Shown here: in pieces, positions 10,021-24,139 of the stretch
How the letters are laid out: every line of letters begins with the position of its first letter
Numbering within the stretch: position 1 is the stretch's first letter
Assembly (NCBI GenBank): GCA_007922195.1
Contig: ML682014.1
Location: forward strand, 311,027 to 375,026
From: Podocnemis expansa
Lineage: Eukaryota > Chordata > Testudines > Podocnemididae
Length of the DNA stretch: 64,000 nt
Reading direction: 5' to 3'
Made by a program: the position numbers and the translations under genes
Notes under the pieces: model-generated
Told to the model about the DNA's origin: nothing
The model's input: only the letters and a program-made list of their open reading frames with translations
The model's database searches: none

Positions 10021-13000
10021 CATGTTTTTTCACCTATACTAATGGTTCCTGATGGCTGTTATACATTGTAGGCTAAACTGTCCTCACATGAGTGGAACCT
10101 AATTTCACTCCCTTTAAAATCAATGCCACACCTGCCTTGCCTTCAATGGCAGCAGGCGCAGGCCATGAATGAGTCAGGTGAACAGGATTTGGCTTTATAC
10201 ATTGGCTGTCACCACAAGAGTTGGTCAGAAAGCAGGAGGGAGGATTGTGAAAAAAATCATTTCTATCCTTTTTGCTAAAATTGTCATCATTAATATTTTC
10301 CAGCCTTCTTTAGGCATCATAAAGACTTGAATACTTGTAACAATCATACAACACAGATTTAAAACTAAACAACTCTTTGTGGATAAGAAAAAAAGTTCCT
10401 GTTTTCTTGTCAATAGGATGGTTTCATTACATCTTAAAAATAATAATCAGGCTTTTTGCTCACCTGTGGTTTAACATGTCTGCCTGATTAACCATGTCAC
10501 AAGATATTATTTATGCAAATATCTTAGAATAAAACTTCAGAAGAATGTGTCAACTGTGCTATGCAATTTTTATTATTATTATTTTAAATTATCCTGAACT
10601 CCACATGGTTGGCTTGCAAGCTTATTTTCCAGATCATTGAAAGCAATGAGAGAATTTTTGACAGACACCAGATAAAGCAGCTTAAAATCAAAGGCATCAG
10701 TTTCTAAAGGAGGAGGTATAAAAGAGCTATTGACCACATTTTCCTGAGGTCACTGCTCAAGTGTGTTTTAGGCAGGATGTCAGGTCACAGGACTACATAA
10801 TCCAGTTTGTTTTTCTCTTCCTATTGAGCAAATAGATAAAATGGCCCAATGGATTTATACAGTGTGGTTAAGGTAATTAAACATGTTCAATAGCAATTTA
10901 CATTCTTTAATTTTTAGCACATTATCTTCATTTATAGTCAGAATATATTGGAAAACAAGCCCTATTGCATTATTGTATGAAACTCATTAGATGCTTCATT
11001 TTTTAAAAGACATGTCCAATGTGGGTGGGAGGGGGAAGGGGAGGAGAAGGGAATTTGCAATGGCTTACCCTAAAGTTAACTCTTTTCTTAATGTAAAAAG
11101 GTCAAAATTAATGAAGGGAATAGTGAATTCAAAGTTCCATAGTGGAACATCCCAGTGCTTTTAGCAAATCACTTGAAATGAGGGAGGAAAACCAGTCCTT
11201 TTAACATTTTAAAGCTTTTGTAGCCTAATGAACCATGCTACCTCCTGTAGTTTCTATCAAGTTGGAATTTTTACAAGAAACTGTCTCATTAGCATTAAGT
11301 GGAAGCAGACTGGCCAACTTTTACTGTAGCTTCCCGGAATGTTTTACCTCTCTCATTGGTATTTAGTTGATGAAGTATCACTACCTCAAGTGATATCTCA
11401 AAAATGTTAAGCACATCTAAATGACTAGTATCTTGGAAGTTAAATTAATCTTCCAGAAGATGAGAAAAGGTACTCTTTATACTGGGGGTGAGGGAGATGG
11501 AGGGGAAGAGAGACGTAACCAGAAAACTGGAAAAGGGATGAGTCTCCTCCTTCCATGACTGGAAAAACACCAAAAGGCAGACTCGTGTTATCTACATCTA
11601 TTCTCACTTGAGGGTACCATTTAAATATCTGCCTTTGAGGTTAATCGGCCTTGTGCACTTATGACCATAATGTGTTTGTTAAGTGGAAGGCTTAGGTTAT
11701 TGCGCATATTTCACATTTTGCAATGTGTAATTTGTTTTTTGCTTTTGGTTGAAAATTAATAAAGAGGATAGATGTTCATTAGGGGAAAACAGACTTCTTA
11801 GCCCTCTGGACACTGAATATAATGTATACATCATTACAGGAATTTATTTAACTCCACATAGTCTGCAGTCTGCACAAAAGCAGTGAAGTGATAACAAATA
11901 GTCACATACTTAAAACATTTTGGGGGAGATTCATGTGTTTTTATTGGCATTAATTTTACAAAATTGTCTTTTTTCCCTGTCTATAAAGTCTGTGTTTTGC
12001 TGCAGAAATTTAGTCTATTTTACTTCCAGAGGTTTCAGTTTTACCAGCTTCTATAGATCCCAAAGATGGTGAATAAAAGAAATATGAATAGTTGAACATT
12101 GATTGCAAGTAGAATTACTCCATTAAGTTTCATTATTTTTTACATTTACATTTAAAGTTCTACAAGATTAAGGGTCAAATTCTCTGGCTGGGAAGAGCTG
12201 TGATCAGAGCAGGGTTGAAGTAAAAGCTGAGCTCATGTCACCTTTACATTTACCCAGTCATGGAGATGGCTACTGGAATAAGTTACAGCAAGTCCATCAG
12301 AGAGGTATAAAATAACCATAGGAAGGCTGAGAGGCAGGCTGTGAATCCTTTTAAAATACAGCTTTATATGGGATCCTACCAAATTCTGGGAGGTCTGAGC
12401 TTCTAATATATTTAAAAATTCATTTTAGGCATCCTGAGTTTAAATGTGATTCAGTTATGGTTTATAGGAAGTGACAAATGAATATGTTGATATGTGTTTT
12501 ATAATAGAACAATTTTACAAAGTAGAGAAGCCTTCAGTTTCTAGTAATTAGTCATATAGTTTGCAGAAAGTAGTCATGTTAAGAGTAATAACAACTATGT
12601 TTATAGTAACTAATGGTCAGCAAATCTAATGGGGAAATCTAATACACCCATAATGATAATACTTTTCAGAACCAGCGTCAGGTATTGGACAGAATGTGGA
12701 TCACATCTGGAATCCCTTCAGCATTTTTCTGCTGTCCTTGTTAGAGTTGTTTGTGACTTGGCTATTTTCAGATATAATTTAAGGATCCATTCTGAAGGAA
12801 AAATAAAATTCCTCCCCTTCCTCTAAATATTCAATAGAGAGAAAGCAATGTATGATTAAACCGTTAGCAGGCCCTTCCCAGATTAAGTGCATTTAATGTT
12901 TCACTTCATATGTAATTAGTATAGTTAAGTCCAATTCAACTGAAACTGGAGTATTCACAACTTCTACCCTCTATAGCTGAACAAAGAATGTGACACAAAT

Positions 13001-13552
13001 TGTGGCACACCCAAAATAGTTAATTTGATATGGGAGCTGGATCAGCAGATCTCATGTAGACCTCTTTAGAAGGTAAGCTGTCCTGTGCACAGGGAAAAAC
13101 TGTAAAAAGCTTGTGCACTTGATAGATAATTAGCTTGTAGGTGGGAACAGTTCCACAACCCTCCAGCAACCAGAATCCATCTATAAACCTCCAGCTAGGG
13201 CATATCATCTGAGGGAATTATGACCGTTCTAGGGTATTGTTCAGCTTCACAAAAGAGTGAGAGAAGTCAGCTCTGGTTTAAGAACCAATTTTTTTGAATA
13301 ATGTTCTCTGTGCAACATGAGCCATATTTCTCTCTCACCCAGATGTCGGTGAGGTGTAGTTTGAGATGTCTTGTCATCCCTCCCTCCCAAGCACTATTTT
13401 ATTGTCGAGGAAAGGAGTAATCTTTGGCCAGTGTGCTCACTCCTGTTGTCAGAATTGTCATGTTGATCTACTGTCGTCAGACAACACTTCCTCTCTGCAA
13501 CGGGCTTTTCTATGAACAAAGGGATCGTCCATCTGATACAGGGCCATTTGAG
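10021..13552. other. Repeat-poor AT-rich stretch, no gene
   Basis: No recognisable coding sequence and few recognisable repeats over 3.5 kb. Positions 10600-11400 look compositionally like ancient unique sequence and would be a candidate for conserved non-coding elements. Whether it is intergenic or intronic cannot be told. Confidence 0.5.
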
Positions 13553-13578
13553 GATGTCCTGAGCATGCTCAGGACATC
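13553..13578. repeat. Perfect 26-bp palindrome
   Basis: GATGTCCTGAGCA is followed directly by its exact reverse complement TGCTCAGGACATC, with no spacer. It lies inside an anonymous stretch. Confidence 0.95.
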
Positions 13579-15594
13579 TTCAACATTGTTCATGTGGCAT
13601 TTGGAGGTGATAGAAGGGCAGGGGCTAAGTCAGACTGTAGCTGTTTTATATTAACTGTCTCAGTGTCAATGAGGCTGTTACCTGGGAGAGGTTCCCCCTG
13701 GGAACAGAAAGCAGTTTTTTAGGAGGCATTCAGAGCTTTTTAGGTCAGTTGGTTGTTTCTGCTGCATAGGCCTTTCAGAAATGCAGTACATGGGGACTGT
13801 TTTGATCACTGTGCCCTGTTCTGATACTCTCAGAATAGCTACAGAAGACTTAATACAATGTAGAGCAATATGAAATAACTGGTCAGTCCTCTATGTGTTT
13901 TCAGGGTAAACTATTTTCTAACATTTAAATTCTGTTGCTCACAAATTCATGCACTAAGCTGCATGTAGCCCTATGGATTTTGGAGAGCCCCTGTCAGTGG
14001 CGGTACATCATTATGTATGAGTGAAGGCTTCCTGAAGCTGGGAGGTAGGGCCAGCTGGAATTTTTGCATGTGGTAAGTATAGTCCTGTCTTATCTCCCTA
14101 CTGCCAGGCACCTTTCTTCTCCCTGACTGCTCTGCTTGCTGTATATAATCTCACAACTGCCAGAAACTCCTTGGGAAAGGAGAAAGAAAGTGATCAGTGA
14201 ATTATCTGATACAGAAAAGGGAGTGGAGTTAAGCAAGGAGGCAGGTAGAGAAAAGGGACGGATTGGGAGGAGGAAGAAATATTTGTACAGGGAGATAGGG
14301 CCAGCTGAGTGGGGGCTCCTGTGGGACCATGAGGCAGAGAGAGAAGAAAAATTCAAAATGAGTATACCTTGATTCCAATTAAAATCTCAACAAATGCCCT
14401 TGTATTAATGTACTCTATCACCATATTCACAGCATTCCCTTTAGTAAAAATATGGAATTCCATAATATGTATTTGTAAACATAAAAGTTTCAGTGGTTAC
14501 CACCAAACTCCTTGTCACTTACTCAGTGCAAATTGCAGAGAACAAGTTGATTTCTCTGCTATTCAGAAGGTCAGAGTGTCAGAATAGAGTTTCACTTTAA
14601 CTTTTCATTTCCTCATATACGTTCGGTTGTGCAAGAACATTAAAATTATTCAATACCTTTTAAAAAAGAACTGAACATGTTTGGTTTTTAAGAAACAAAA
14701 TCTTCCACGATGGGTTGTGACATATGGATTATTTACCTCCACACTGGAAGAGCAAGGTCCAGTCTTAGAAGTAAATGCATATTTAGGCTTTAAGGCATAT
14801 TGTTATTTCAGGTAAATATATATTTTGGTATACACATTCTTTAATACACAGTTATGAGGGGTAAGCAGATATTTTGGTAGGCATATTGTGTACCACTTGC
14901 TAGGGTGCTAACTCTGAAAATGTGCAAAAGAGCAGCTTTCACTGATGTCTTTAATACTCCTGTATCTTAGATACAGCATGTGTTCTAAATATATATAGAA
15001 AAGTTAGAAAAGCTGTCCAGATATGAAGAATACACTTTCCTGCCAAGTTATAAACCCTTGAGAAATTCTGAGACATCCTTAAATCCAATATTAGCAAAGA
15101 ATCATCTTCAGGAACATTATAACTACAGCACCATTGCCCACACACGTCATTAATGCAATGATAGGTAAAAGCCCTGAGTTACTGCACATGCAGGATCTTA
15201 TGGATTTACAAACTTTAGAAATTCAAATGTGGGACAACAGTTTTAGCATAAGAAATGTTAAGTTGTACTGCTTGGAGTGAATCTATTTATTTTCAATATT
15301 TTTTATGTTTGGGATAAATATAACAATAATTGATTAAAAAATCTGAACAGTAAGGGGTATTAAGTGGATAAGCATAGACTATATCATGAAAGAATAAGCT
15401 AGAAAGCAAATATATGCCATAGATTAAAAGATTAATCAATTTCGTAAAATGTCACTGTATTTAATCTACAGTGGTCTGCATGGTCCATACTGAAAGAATG
15501 TCTCAAGAAGTCCCAAGCTGTACAACGATCAGTTTATCATATGGAATAGATGAACCTAAAAAGCAAATAACTTTATGTGATCAGTATTGACTTT
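13579..15594. other. Anonymous sequence, no gene
   Basis: Overlapping opposite-strand frames at 14090-14372 come from a purine-rich patch and resemble no protein. No known repeat recognised. Confidence 0.45.
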
Positions 15595-15713
15595 GGCCCC
15601 AATCCTGCAAAAACTCAGAAAAGTGCTTAACTTTATGTACTCTGAGTAGACTCATTAGGAATACTTGGTGCGTGAAGTTAAACATACGTGTAACTCTTTG
15701 CATGATTGGAGCC
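15595..15713. repeat. Palindromic MITE-like repeat (CCAATCCTGCAAA ... GATTGG)
   Basis: Starts CCCCAATCCTGCAAA, passes through AGTGCTTAACTTTATG and the inverted GAAGTTAAACATACG, and ends GCATGATTGGAGCC, an imperfect palindrome. This repeat type is widespread in turtle and bird DNA. A second, shorter one follows at 15751. Confidence 0.6.
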
Positions 15714-15750
15714 TTAGATGGTCAGATGCTCATAAATACCTTGTGAGACA

Positions 15751-15808
15751 CCAATCCTACAAATACTTAATGACAGGCATAGTGCCAATAAGCACGTGCA
15801 GGATTGGC
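15751..15808. repeat. Short copy of the CCAATCCTGCA palindromic repeat
   Basis: CCAATCCTACAAATACTT at the left and AAGCACGTGCAGGATTGG at the right are inverted complements with mismatches. Same family as 15595-15713. Confidence 0.6.
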
Positions 15809-18800
15809 TTTTAAATTTGAACAGACAAATGATCTTTTCTGAATTTGCAGAGCTGATAGATATTTAGGTATTTAATTTGCAGAAGCAAATGTTGCACTCA
15901 CCAAGACTGGTTTTTGCTCCTGCAAAAACATCTATCAGCTTTGCATGGGTTTTGCATGCCACAAACTGCGTCTCAAAAATTGCAAGTGCAAATTCAGGGG
16001 CTGGGCTGAAAACTTGGCCCAGGTTTTCCATTGGCTTTACTGGAAAGAACGTTCTCGGTTTTTTTCATATTTAATAAAATCTTTTCCATACTCTGTTCTG
16101 CTGCCAGAATCCTCAGATTCCATGTGTCAGTAACCCTGAAAACAATTACACTAAATATAGAATTTGGTGCAGCTACAGTATTGAAACTATTCCTGCTTCA
16201 TGAGAGAAGAGACATCTGAGTTATACATCTTCTTTCTCTTTTTCTTTCTTTATAAAACCATACTGCTGTGTAATACTTTCTGCAGCACCATTTTTTTTTC
16301 TATCGAATGGACTCTAGAGCATAGCACTTTAAAGCCGCAATACAAGAGTGATCAGAATGTGTGCAGCATGGTTTGTACTGTTTTATACTCTGCATCCTCA
16401 ACTAATAACATTTCATCATTTTATTAAAGGTTTCAAAGATGGCAGATTTATGAAAATAGAAACTGCTGGCCATGTAAGCTGAAGAGAATAACAGAAATCT
16501 TCTAATCTATTAATGAACACAAACAGCATGGTTCAAGACATTTTATTGCCACTATATGGAGTCAGTGTATTGTTTTTATATTTCTTATCTTAGCATCATT
16601 TAATAATTGCAACATATTCACTGCATATTTTGTTTCCATGTTAGTAATGGGGCAGCTGACCAAGGGACTAAAGTAATTAATAATGTGAGATTTAAAAATG
16701 GGATATTTGCAAAATGAACTTGAAAGTGCTGAATACGTACAGTACTCAGCTAGCTAATTACGGAGTTTTAACAGTAGCAAAAAATGATTGAATAGGACGG
16801 TGTCTGAGTGAATTTTTGGTTGCAGAATACTAAAGTAATAGCCAAATTAGTGATATGGTGATCAGTGACAAACTTATTTTGATGTAAATAACTCCAGCTT
16901 TCACATGGCAACAGTTTTTGTATTATCTACTGTGATTGTATAAGCTGAATAATAATTTTATATTGTAACTGATGTTTTAATTTTAGAAATTCTTATCACC
17001 AGAAGCTTTTTCTGCATAGAGCCAATCCAACTCCATTGAAGTCAATTGACAGCTTAGTACTGACTTCAGAGGATGATGGACTGGATCATATATGATGAAC
17101 TTTCATAATGAGTCAAATTTTTAAAGGCATCTCAACTCAGGCTACAGTTTTGCAGGTGTCACTTAGTGATCACAATTAATTTATTGGATGATTGTGCAAT
17201 AAACTAGGGGCTCAAAAGGGTGTCTGCAAAATAAGAGGCTTTTAAAAAAACAACAGTTCTATTATATTCATAGAAATAAAATATGCTCTTTTAGGATCCA
17301 ATCCTTCATTCAGGCAAAACTTCTTTTGCGCTTAATTATATTTCTAGAGACTGCAAAATTGGGCCTGTAAGTGTCATTTGTGAAAACTAAAAATTCACTA
17401 TTATTGGAAGATATTAATACAGTATTGGTAGTGCTTTAATGAAATTCTGGCAATTAAGATGCAGTGTGCCAGCATGTGTAATGTGTACCAAAATATATTT
17501 ATTGGAACCACTTATTTTTAAATATATATATTTTTAAATGTATGTTCAATGTTCTCAGAGATCTGAGATTTAAAAACATTCTGCAGTGAAAGTATCATTG
17601 CTAAGAAAGTTAATTACAGATTACAAATCACCAATACCAATTCGTGTAATAATGGGCAGTAATAGAAAGGTGACTGGCACCACCTTGCACATACAGCCTT
17701 TTAAAAGTTCTGATTTAGAATGACGAAAGGGAAAAGTGCTACATTCATGAGAAGTCTCTTAAGAGAATTGTGCTGTATTTTGTACTGTGAAAGCTTGTTT
17801 TACAGGCAGAGATTAACTATACCAGAGGGGAAAAAAATAAAGGAAATGTATCTGTGCTCTGTTTGACCAAGTCGTTAAAAAAACACCATGTAGTCTAGTT
17901 GTGGGCAGAGTTTGGAGCAGTTCATTACCCCAGAAGGTATTCTTTTCAGCCAATAGCACCTTTGTCCTCAACTGGAGATTAGGTACTCTTGAACTTACAT
18001 TTTATCATGTACTAAAACACAGTTTGGAATTATTGGAGAGGAAGAGAAAAGTCGTATTTTATGAAGACACACCCATGCTGAATTTATGGTGGGGTGGAGG
18101 CGACGAGGGGGGGAAGCAGAATTGCATGATGCAGTCATATTACCAGGCTCGTTCTTGAAACCTGAATATCATGCTAGAAGAAAATCTAGATATGCATTAT
18201 ATTTTAAAGAAATGTTTTGAAGGCAATTATTTGGATTGTTTTTTTCAAATAAAAAATGCTTCAGTCTAAATGTAGCTAGAATCTAATTTAAAGAGGGAAC
18301 TGAATACTTGTATTGCAGCCTTAAAGAATCACATTTTCACTGCAATTTTTTGTAAACTACAGTCTGCAACTCAGCAGACCATGACTGAATGCTTTTGAAA
18401 ACTTGTAGATTACAAACAGGAAATCACAATTAATATCCTCTAAAAGTAATTTCAGAGCTTTCACGTCTTAAAAAAGGACAATGTGTACTGCTTCACAAGG
18501 TAATGCAGCTAATCAAAAAAAGGAGAAGAATTAAAGTATTTACATAATGAGCAATTCTACAGAAGGCGATCATCCCCATGTAAGCACTGCTGATTATATC
18601 CCACGCAGCTTTTAACAAACTCTACCAGATTGGATCCAGTCATCAGCACTTTCAAGAGAACCCTTAAAAGCCTTTTATGGTTCTTTACATTTATTGTAGA
18701 ATGATGTTGTTCAGGTAGAATATGCTGGTGAAAGAGGATAGTGTCAACACAAGGTACCAGCAGGAGAATAGAACTTCAGCGCCACCGCTAGTCCCATATT

Positions 18801-19050
18801 GGGCTGTACTTGGAGCTGGAAAGAAAAGAATACAGATTAAGTAAATATTTCTATTCTCCCACCCCCAATTCTTTCATTTTACAGTCATCTAGCAACCTTT
18901 GCATTTTTCTTTCTGGATCAAGAGTGAGCAATATGAAACAGGAAGATAACTGGAAAATGCAGCTGAAAGCCAGAAAGCAGATTAAAAGACAGGCCTGGTA
19001 ATGTCTTTGCTTTCACCATACCTGGAACAATAAATAATGATTAACTTTGA
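15809..19050. other. Anonymous AT-rich sequence, no gene
   Basis: Reading frames at 15877-16427 overlap in all three + frames and match nothing I know. A weak palindromic repeat fragment at 17021-17087 has CCAATCCAACTCCATTGAAG at its left and TGGACTGGATC at its right. Otherwise I see nothing. Confidence 0.45.
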
Positions 19051-19255
19051 CATTTTCAAATGTGGATGCCTAAAACTAGGCCTTTATATCCCTGTTCAGG
19101 CACCTGAGTCAATGACCTAATGTTCAGATATGCTGAGGACTAAGGTTCCCAATGAATTCAGTGGGGCCGCTCAGGACTACTTAAGATTTGGTCTTTGACT
19201 CAGTTGCCTAAATACAGGATTCAGATACCTAACTTTACACGTGAAAGTTTCACAA
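19051..19255. repeat. Degenerate TTTTCAAA/GCCTAAA palindromic repeat
   Basis: Left CATTTTCAAATGTGGATGCC and right TTGCCTAAATACAGGATTCA are of the same repeat type as 21023-21150. Heavily diverged. Confidence 0.4.
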
Positions 19256-20234
19256 TTTTCCCTGGCAGAAGGTCATGTTTATTTTCACTCTCTTTAAAAA
19301 AGGGATTTGCGTTACCTTTTCTCAATACAAACATATATTGCAATCCTGTTTTACTAGCTCAGTAAATCCTAGTTATAGTTTTAATTAACACATATAAATA
19401 GAAAAAAGAAATACAAAAGTATATTAAAAGAAACAAAAACAGAAGAAATTAAAACTAAGTTTTGATATTGCAGGATTAGGTTGCTTGCTTGGTATTTTGA
19501 TATGGACTTTAACACATGACTAATAAAAAGACAAAACCAGAAAATTTTCATTTTGTTTTCTTGATATCAGAACTGAAAAAACTGTTAAGTCACCCTTCAT
19601 CTCCTGAGAATACAAGATTATTTCTGCTGTATATTCATATTTTCTGTCCAGTTCTAAATGACACAGAGGGATAGGGCTTTTACTTTTCAGCTAACAGCAT
19701 TAAAATTAGTCACTGAATACTGTTATTTGAATCCTAATACAGCATGAACACAAGAAGAAAAATAAACCCTAAGGAACAAATAAAATGATAATTGTGTTGA
19801 GAACCACTGGAAAGCCTGATTTAATAATCAACATGCACTGAATTATGCCCTCACATTTGCATCTGCAAATGTTACTGAAATCAACCAAAAATGCACACAT
19901 GAATCGCAAAACAGAACCTGACCCCTTCCATAGGTGCTCATTTTCAAGACTCTGCAAACACTGACAACATGATTTCTCATAGCTTCCACAGTGCCGAAGT
20001 GCAGACCTGAATTCTGATGTGCTTTTTATTAGCTTCTAACACAAGACAGCCTGTAATTTCCTTGTTTCTGCATTCTGAATGAAACCAAAACTTCCAGTGA
20101 AGTCAAAGACAGTTTTATGTTCACAAGCAGTTCAAGACTCAGCCTTTGGACATATCTGTAACATGCACCCAATGCTGAAAAGGAAATTACAGTATTATTA
20201 AACAACTTGTGTCACCTTAAATCACATCTCAGTA
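19256..20234. other. Anonymous sequence, no gene
   Basis: A-rich stretch at 19385-19460; otherwise nothing recognisable. Confidence 0.4.
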
Positions 20235-20392
20235 CAATCCCTGATTCAGGAAAGCTTCCCTATTTAAAAACCCTTTAAGCACATGCATTTTAAGTCAATG
20301 GGTCATAAGCACTTGAATAAAGTTAAACATGCTTAACTGATGTCCCGAATAGCAATGGATTTAAGCATGTTCTTAAGTATTTTTGCAGACCC
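20235..20392. repeat. Degenerate CCTGATTCAGGAAAGC ... TTTTGCAG palindromic repeat
   Basis: CAATCCCTGATTCAGGAAAG, AAGCACATGCATTTTAAGTC and AAGTTAAACATGCTTAACTG are the usual blocks of the same MITE-like type as 15595-15713. Confidence 0.5.
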
Positions 20393-20683
20393 AGTGCTGT
20401 AATTATTTTTAATCAAAGCAGTGCTGAATTATCCTTTGTTTCAAATCAGATGGAATTTCTTTTAAAAGAGAGAAGCAATCTAGGTATGAAATCTTAGTAT
20501 GTCTACCACTAATTACTCTCTTAGATAAACCCCCCAAAACTCAAAGTTTGAACCCCAAAAACCAAAACCAAATCTTTTCCATTCAGTCAGTATCTGCAAG
20601 GAATCTAAGGCACGTATGAATTGATGATTTTGGAGCCCTTAAAAGGCCTTTCTTAGCTTTCAAAATCCCAGTTCCTCAAATAT

Positions 20684-20880
20684 TCTTTATTTTTACTGTC
20701 TTTTCCATGGCACTTTTATGTATAAAGTCTGAATATTTTGCAAACAGTCAATTCATCCTAAACTCCCCCATGAGGCTGGAAAACATTATTCCCATTTTAC
20801 AGACAGAATGCCGGGAATGACAGAATTCATTCTTCATTCCGGAAAAAGATTGTTCCAAGGATACATGGGAAATCTGCAGG
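20684..20880. repeat. Possible MIR-like SINE fragment
   Basis: 'ATTATTCCCATTTTACAGAC' followed further on by 'TTCCAAGGATACATGGGAA' resembles the 3' half of MIR-type SINEs. Heavily decayed and uncertain. Confidence 0.3.
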
Positions 20881-21022
20881 GATCAGAAGAGAAATCCTCT
20901 TGTGCCTGTTCAATACCTTAACAAGACCATCCATCATAATTTATCAATCACTGAATTTTGGAAGTGCTCAATAGAATGCACAGTTCTGGTTCAAAAATTT
21001 AGTTATTTAATGGGAGGGTTAT

Positions 21023-21150
21023 ATTTTCAAAAGTGACGTTAGGCACTAAAGAAACTCAATTCAATTGAATTCCACAAAATGTAATGTAGACTCTTCAGTG
21101 TCTGTGTCATCACTTTTGAAAATGAAGTCACATAGGCACTTTTGAAAACT
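21023..21150. repeat. Palindromic repeat with TTTTCAAAAGTGA arms
   Basis: The left arm ATTTTCAAAAGTGACGTTAG is mirrored by TCACTTTTGAAAATGAAGTC near 21111-21130, and a second GGCACTTTTGAAAA lies at the end. A MITE-like fold-back repeat. Confidence 0.55.
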
Positions 21151-22237
21151 TAACCCAGCATCTGTACTTTTGCTAAAACTATAGTAACACCCCTCTTCCC
21201 CTAAGTACTTAGACCACTTTATCTCAGTCTAATTTTTATGGAAACATTATCTGATTAGTTGTAACTATAATGTTAGAGATACTAGTAATGATGGTCAGTG
21301 TGGGTCTGTAACTGAAAAGGCTATCCGGATGCCCAACCACTGAACACTAGATAAACAAACTTGCTTCATTGTTCTCTCAAAAACAGAAGATTCAGAAATA
21401 AGTCTGCAAGCTTTTCATTAAAACTGGGAAAAGACTCTTCTCTGCAGAAAATTCAATTTTTCAAAGCAGGAAGGAATTTTAATGGAAGCAATTCATGACT
21501 GAGATGAAGGCTTGAAATCACACAAAATGAACACAGGGATTCACAGAGAAAAGAGAACTAAAGAGTAAATATAGAGAATGCTATTGTAAATGTATATTAT
21601 AGATCAATTTTTCCCTCAGAAAATTAACAGTAGCAGTTAAAAATCTTCTGAGTGATTTGACCATTTAGAAATGCATTTATGAAATTTCACATGATATTTA
21701 ATTCCTCTAAGCAGCAGGATTTATCAGGAAAATCTCTTCAGAAAAGTACTGTATGCAATGGTTATATCTCAGGAAAAAACTCCTATCAAGCTGTGCCATA
21801 TCTTACTGTAAATAACTTATTAACTCATCCTGTCTATTTTTTGTGTGGTCTTTATCTTTGATTCTGCATAAAATTTTCATCTTTATTGCAGAGTTGACTG
21901 CCATAGACCAGAGTGAAGAAAAATGAAGATACAGAAATATTTCACTTATATTTTCACCTGTATTGGTTTTGGTGACAGGATAGCTAAACTAGTAATTGAT
22001 TAAGTCTCTAGGTTCCATGTTTTTCCATTGATATCAGTCTTTCTACAGTAGAAAATTATTACTTTACCAAAGACCCAGCCTATAGTATAACACTTGTTTA
22101 ATACTGTATATCTTGATATTAGATGATCCTTATGAGTAAGTCAGCACTGTGTCAGAGGATGGGAAAGAGTAAAACAATGGGTTTTATCTAATTGACTGAA
22201 CTGTGAACCTGAAACCCTGTAACAGATATAGAAGTGG
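21151..22237. other. Anonymous sequence, no gene
   Basis: No repeat or gene recognised; all frames at most about 60 codons. Confidence 0.4.
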
Positions 22238-22425
22238 CTTCTGACCAATGTCTAAAGGGTAGCCATGTTAGTGTAGTCCAGCAAAACAGAGAAGGGGTCT
22301 GGTGGTACTTTTAAGACTAACAAGCATCTGAAGAAGTGGGATTCTCTCTCACGAAAACTCATGACATAAATTTGTTAGTCTTTCAAAGTGCCACTGGATA
22401 TCTTGTTTGTTCTTCTGATCAATGT
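22238..22425. mobile_element. Palindromic dispersed repeat, copy 2, with 14-bp target duplication
   Basis: CTTCTGACCAATGT at 22238-22251 and CTTCTGATCAATGT at 22412-22425 differ at one base and bracket the element at 22252-22411. The element runs from AAAGGGTAGCCATGTTAGTG to TGGATATCTTGTTTGT. The left arm is shortened, so the centre (CATCTGAAGAAGTGGG, then a hairpin and CACGAAAACTC) is followed by a full right arm. Confidence 0.8.
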
Positions 22426-24139
22426 GTATGTTTCTCCCAAAGTAACAAATTTTTTTGGTTTTCAATTCAGCATTAAAAACATTTCCCAGTCCCCTCCCCC
22501 CGTTATTGCACTTGGCTGCATTAGGAATCACATATGATGTAAAACAGCATGGTCTATTATTATGGATATTGTTTCTTTTGTGAGGCACCCTTCATTCAGA
22601 GTTTTAAGGTTAGAAATTTTCAGAGAATTGAGCAATGCAACTGCAAGAGTATCTTGTTCTTTATACAGTTTCTTGGATGATTCATTCCCTTATTAAAGAT
22701 ATTTTCAATGCATATTGGGTTTTTTGGTGTGTAATTATCTTATGAAGCATGACAGCTCTTCAGTTTATGCTGAAAGTACAACCAAATAACAGCAAACACA
22801 TACGCCTGGCCTCAGATTAGCCTGAGGACCTCTGCCCTCCATGCAGGATACACACAAAATAGTTTGGCATATCTTTTAAGTGATCAACTGGATGACATTG
22901 TTGGTATTATAGCTATCCTACTCCAAATGCAAATCTCAAAGTTTTTCTTGGAGCTTCTGAAACATTTAGAAAGTGTTCATTCTCCTTCTGCCTATTGAGA
23001 TTCTGGTCTACTGCAGCACAAATGCTGAAAGCTCACGAGAACCTATTTTTATCATATATCTAAGTCCAGTTTTGTCATATAACTGGTCCAATTCTACAGA
23101 AAGAATAGTTTATTAAGAAGCACCAGCTTTTTGGATGCTTACCTGAAAAGTGCCTTAAACATTTGAATTTACCTGTCTGTCTAATAAACAATTTTACTAG
23201 ATTGATGAATGATATTACACAAAATAATGCATAATTCTAAAATATCTACTATTCAAATATCAATTTCAATAAAAAGGATGAGATAAGACATTACTGCACC
23301 TTAATTAGAAGTAATATTCCATAGTATTTTAACTTTCAATTATAGTATTCATAAATAATGGTACAACACCTAGGGCTAGAGTATGCTGATTCATGATAGC
23401 ATAGTGCTGCAGCCACAGAAGTTTTACCAAGGGAAGATGCTGTAATAGAGAAATGGCTAGAACTCCTCTGTTTGGTTAGGGCATGCTTTAGGTGACAGAA
23501 CATCCTAAAATCATACACATAGCTGAGTTCATTAAGGAATGCAATTTTTATCAGTATATCTTCTTAGCAGCTGCCACCTGCAGAGCTTCTATGAAGATTT
23601 AGGGGCAAATACAGGTGGCATTATTTCTTGCTTGTCCCTGAGAAATAATTTACACTTTTCTGTACCACCTTCAGTGAATTTGTCCCATAATCCTAAATGA
23701 CATTCAGTCACATTTCAAGATTTTTCTTGGTAAACTTGACAGGTTTCACAGTGGTTGAATGCCAAAAGCACATGCTGAAAATAAACTACCCAACAACAGC
23801 TAATATTCAGTGATCTTTAGTGAAAGATCCTTTTTTAAAAAATTCACACCAATATGTCAGCCAATACAAGCTCGGTCCTCCTATGACTGCATAGGCACCA
23901 TATGCTTGTCAATTTATCACTTAATACTAAGATTTTTCTGCATTTATTATGAGTTATTCTAAACTGTAGGACTTGAATGGACAACCCTTTTGTTGAGAAG
24001 CACTTACTCATAAGCAGTCTGTTCACATGAGCGCTACTTTAGATAACGGTTGCAGAATTAGGACAGTACATCAGAAGTCCTAATAAGTACCCATTTCTGC
24101 AGAACCTTGCTGTCGACATAGTGGTGAATATTTAGAATA
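22426..24139. other. Anonymous sequence, no gene
   Basis: Nothing recognised; frames at most 79 codons with no domain. Confidence 0.4.
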
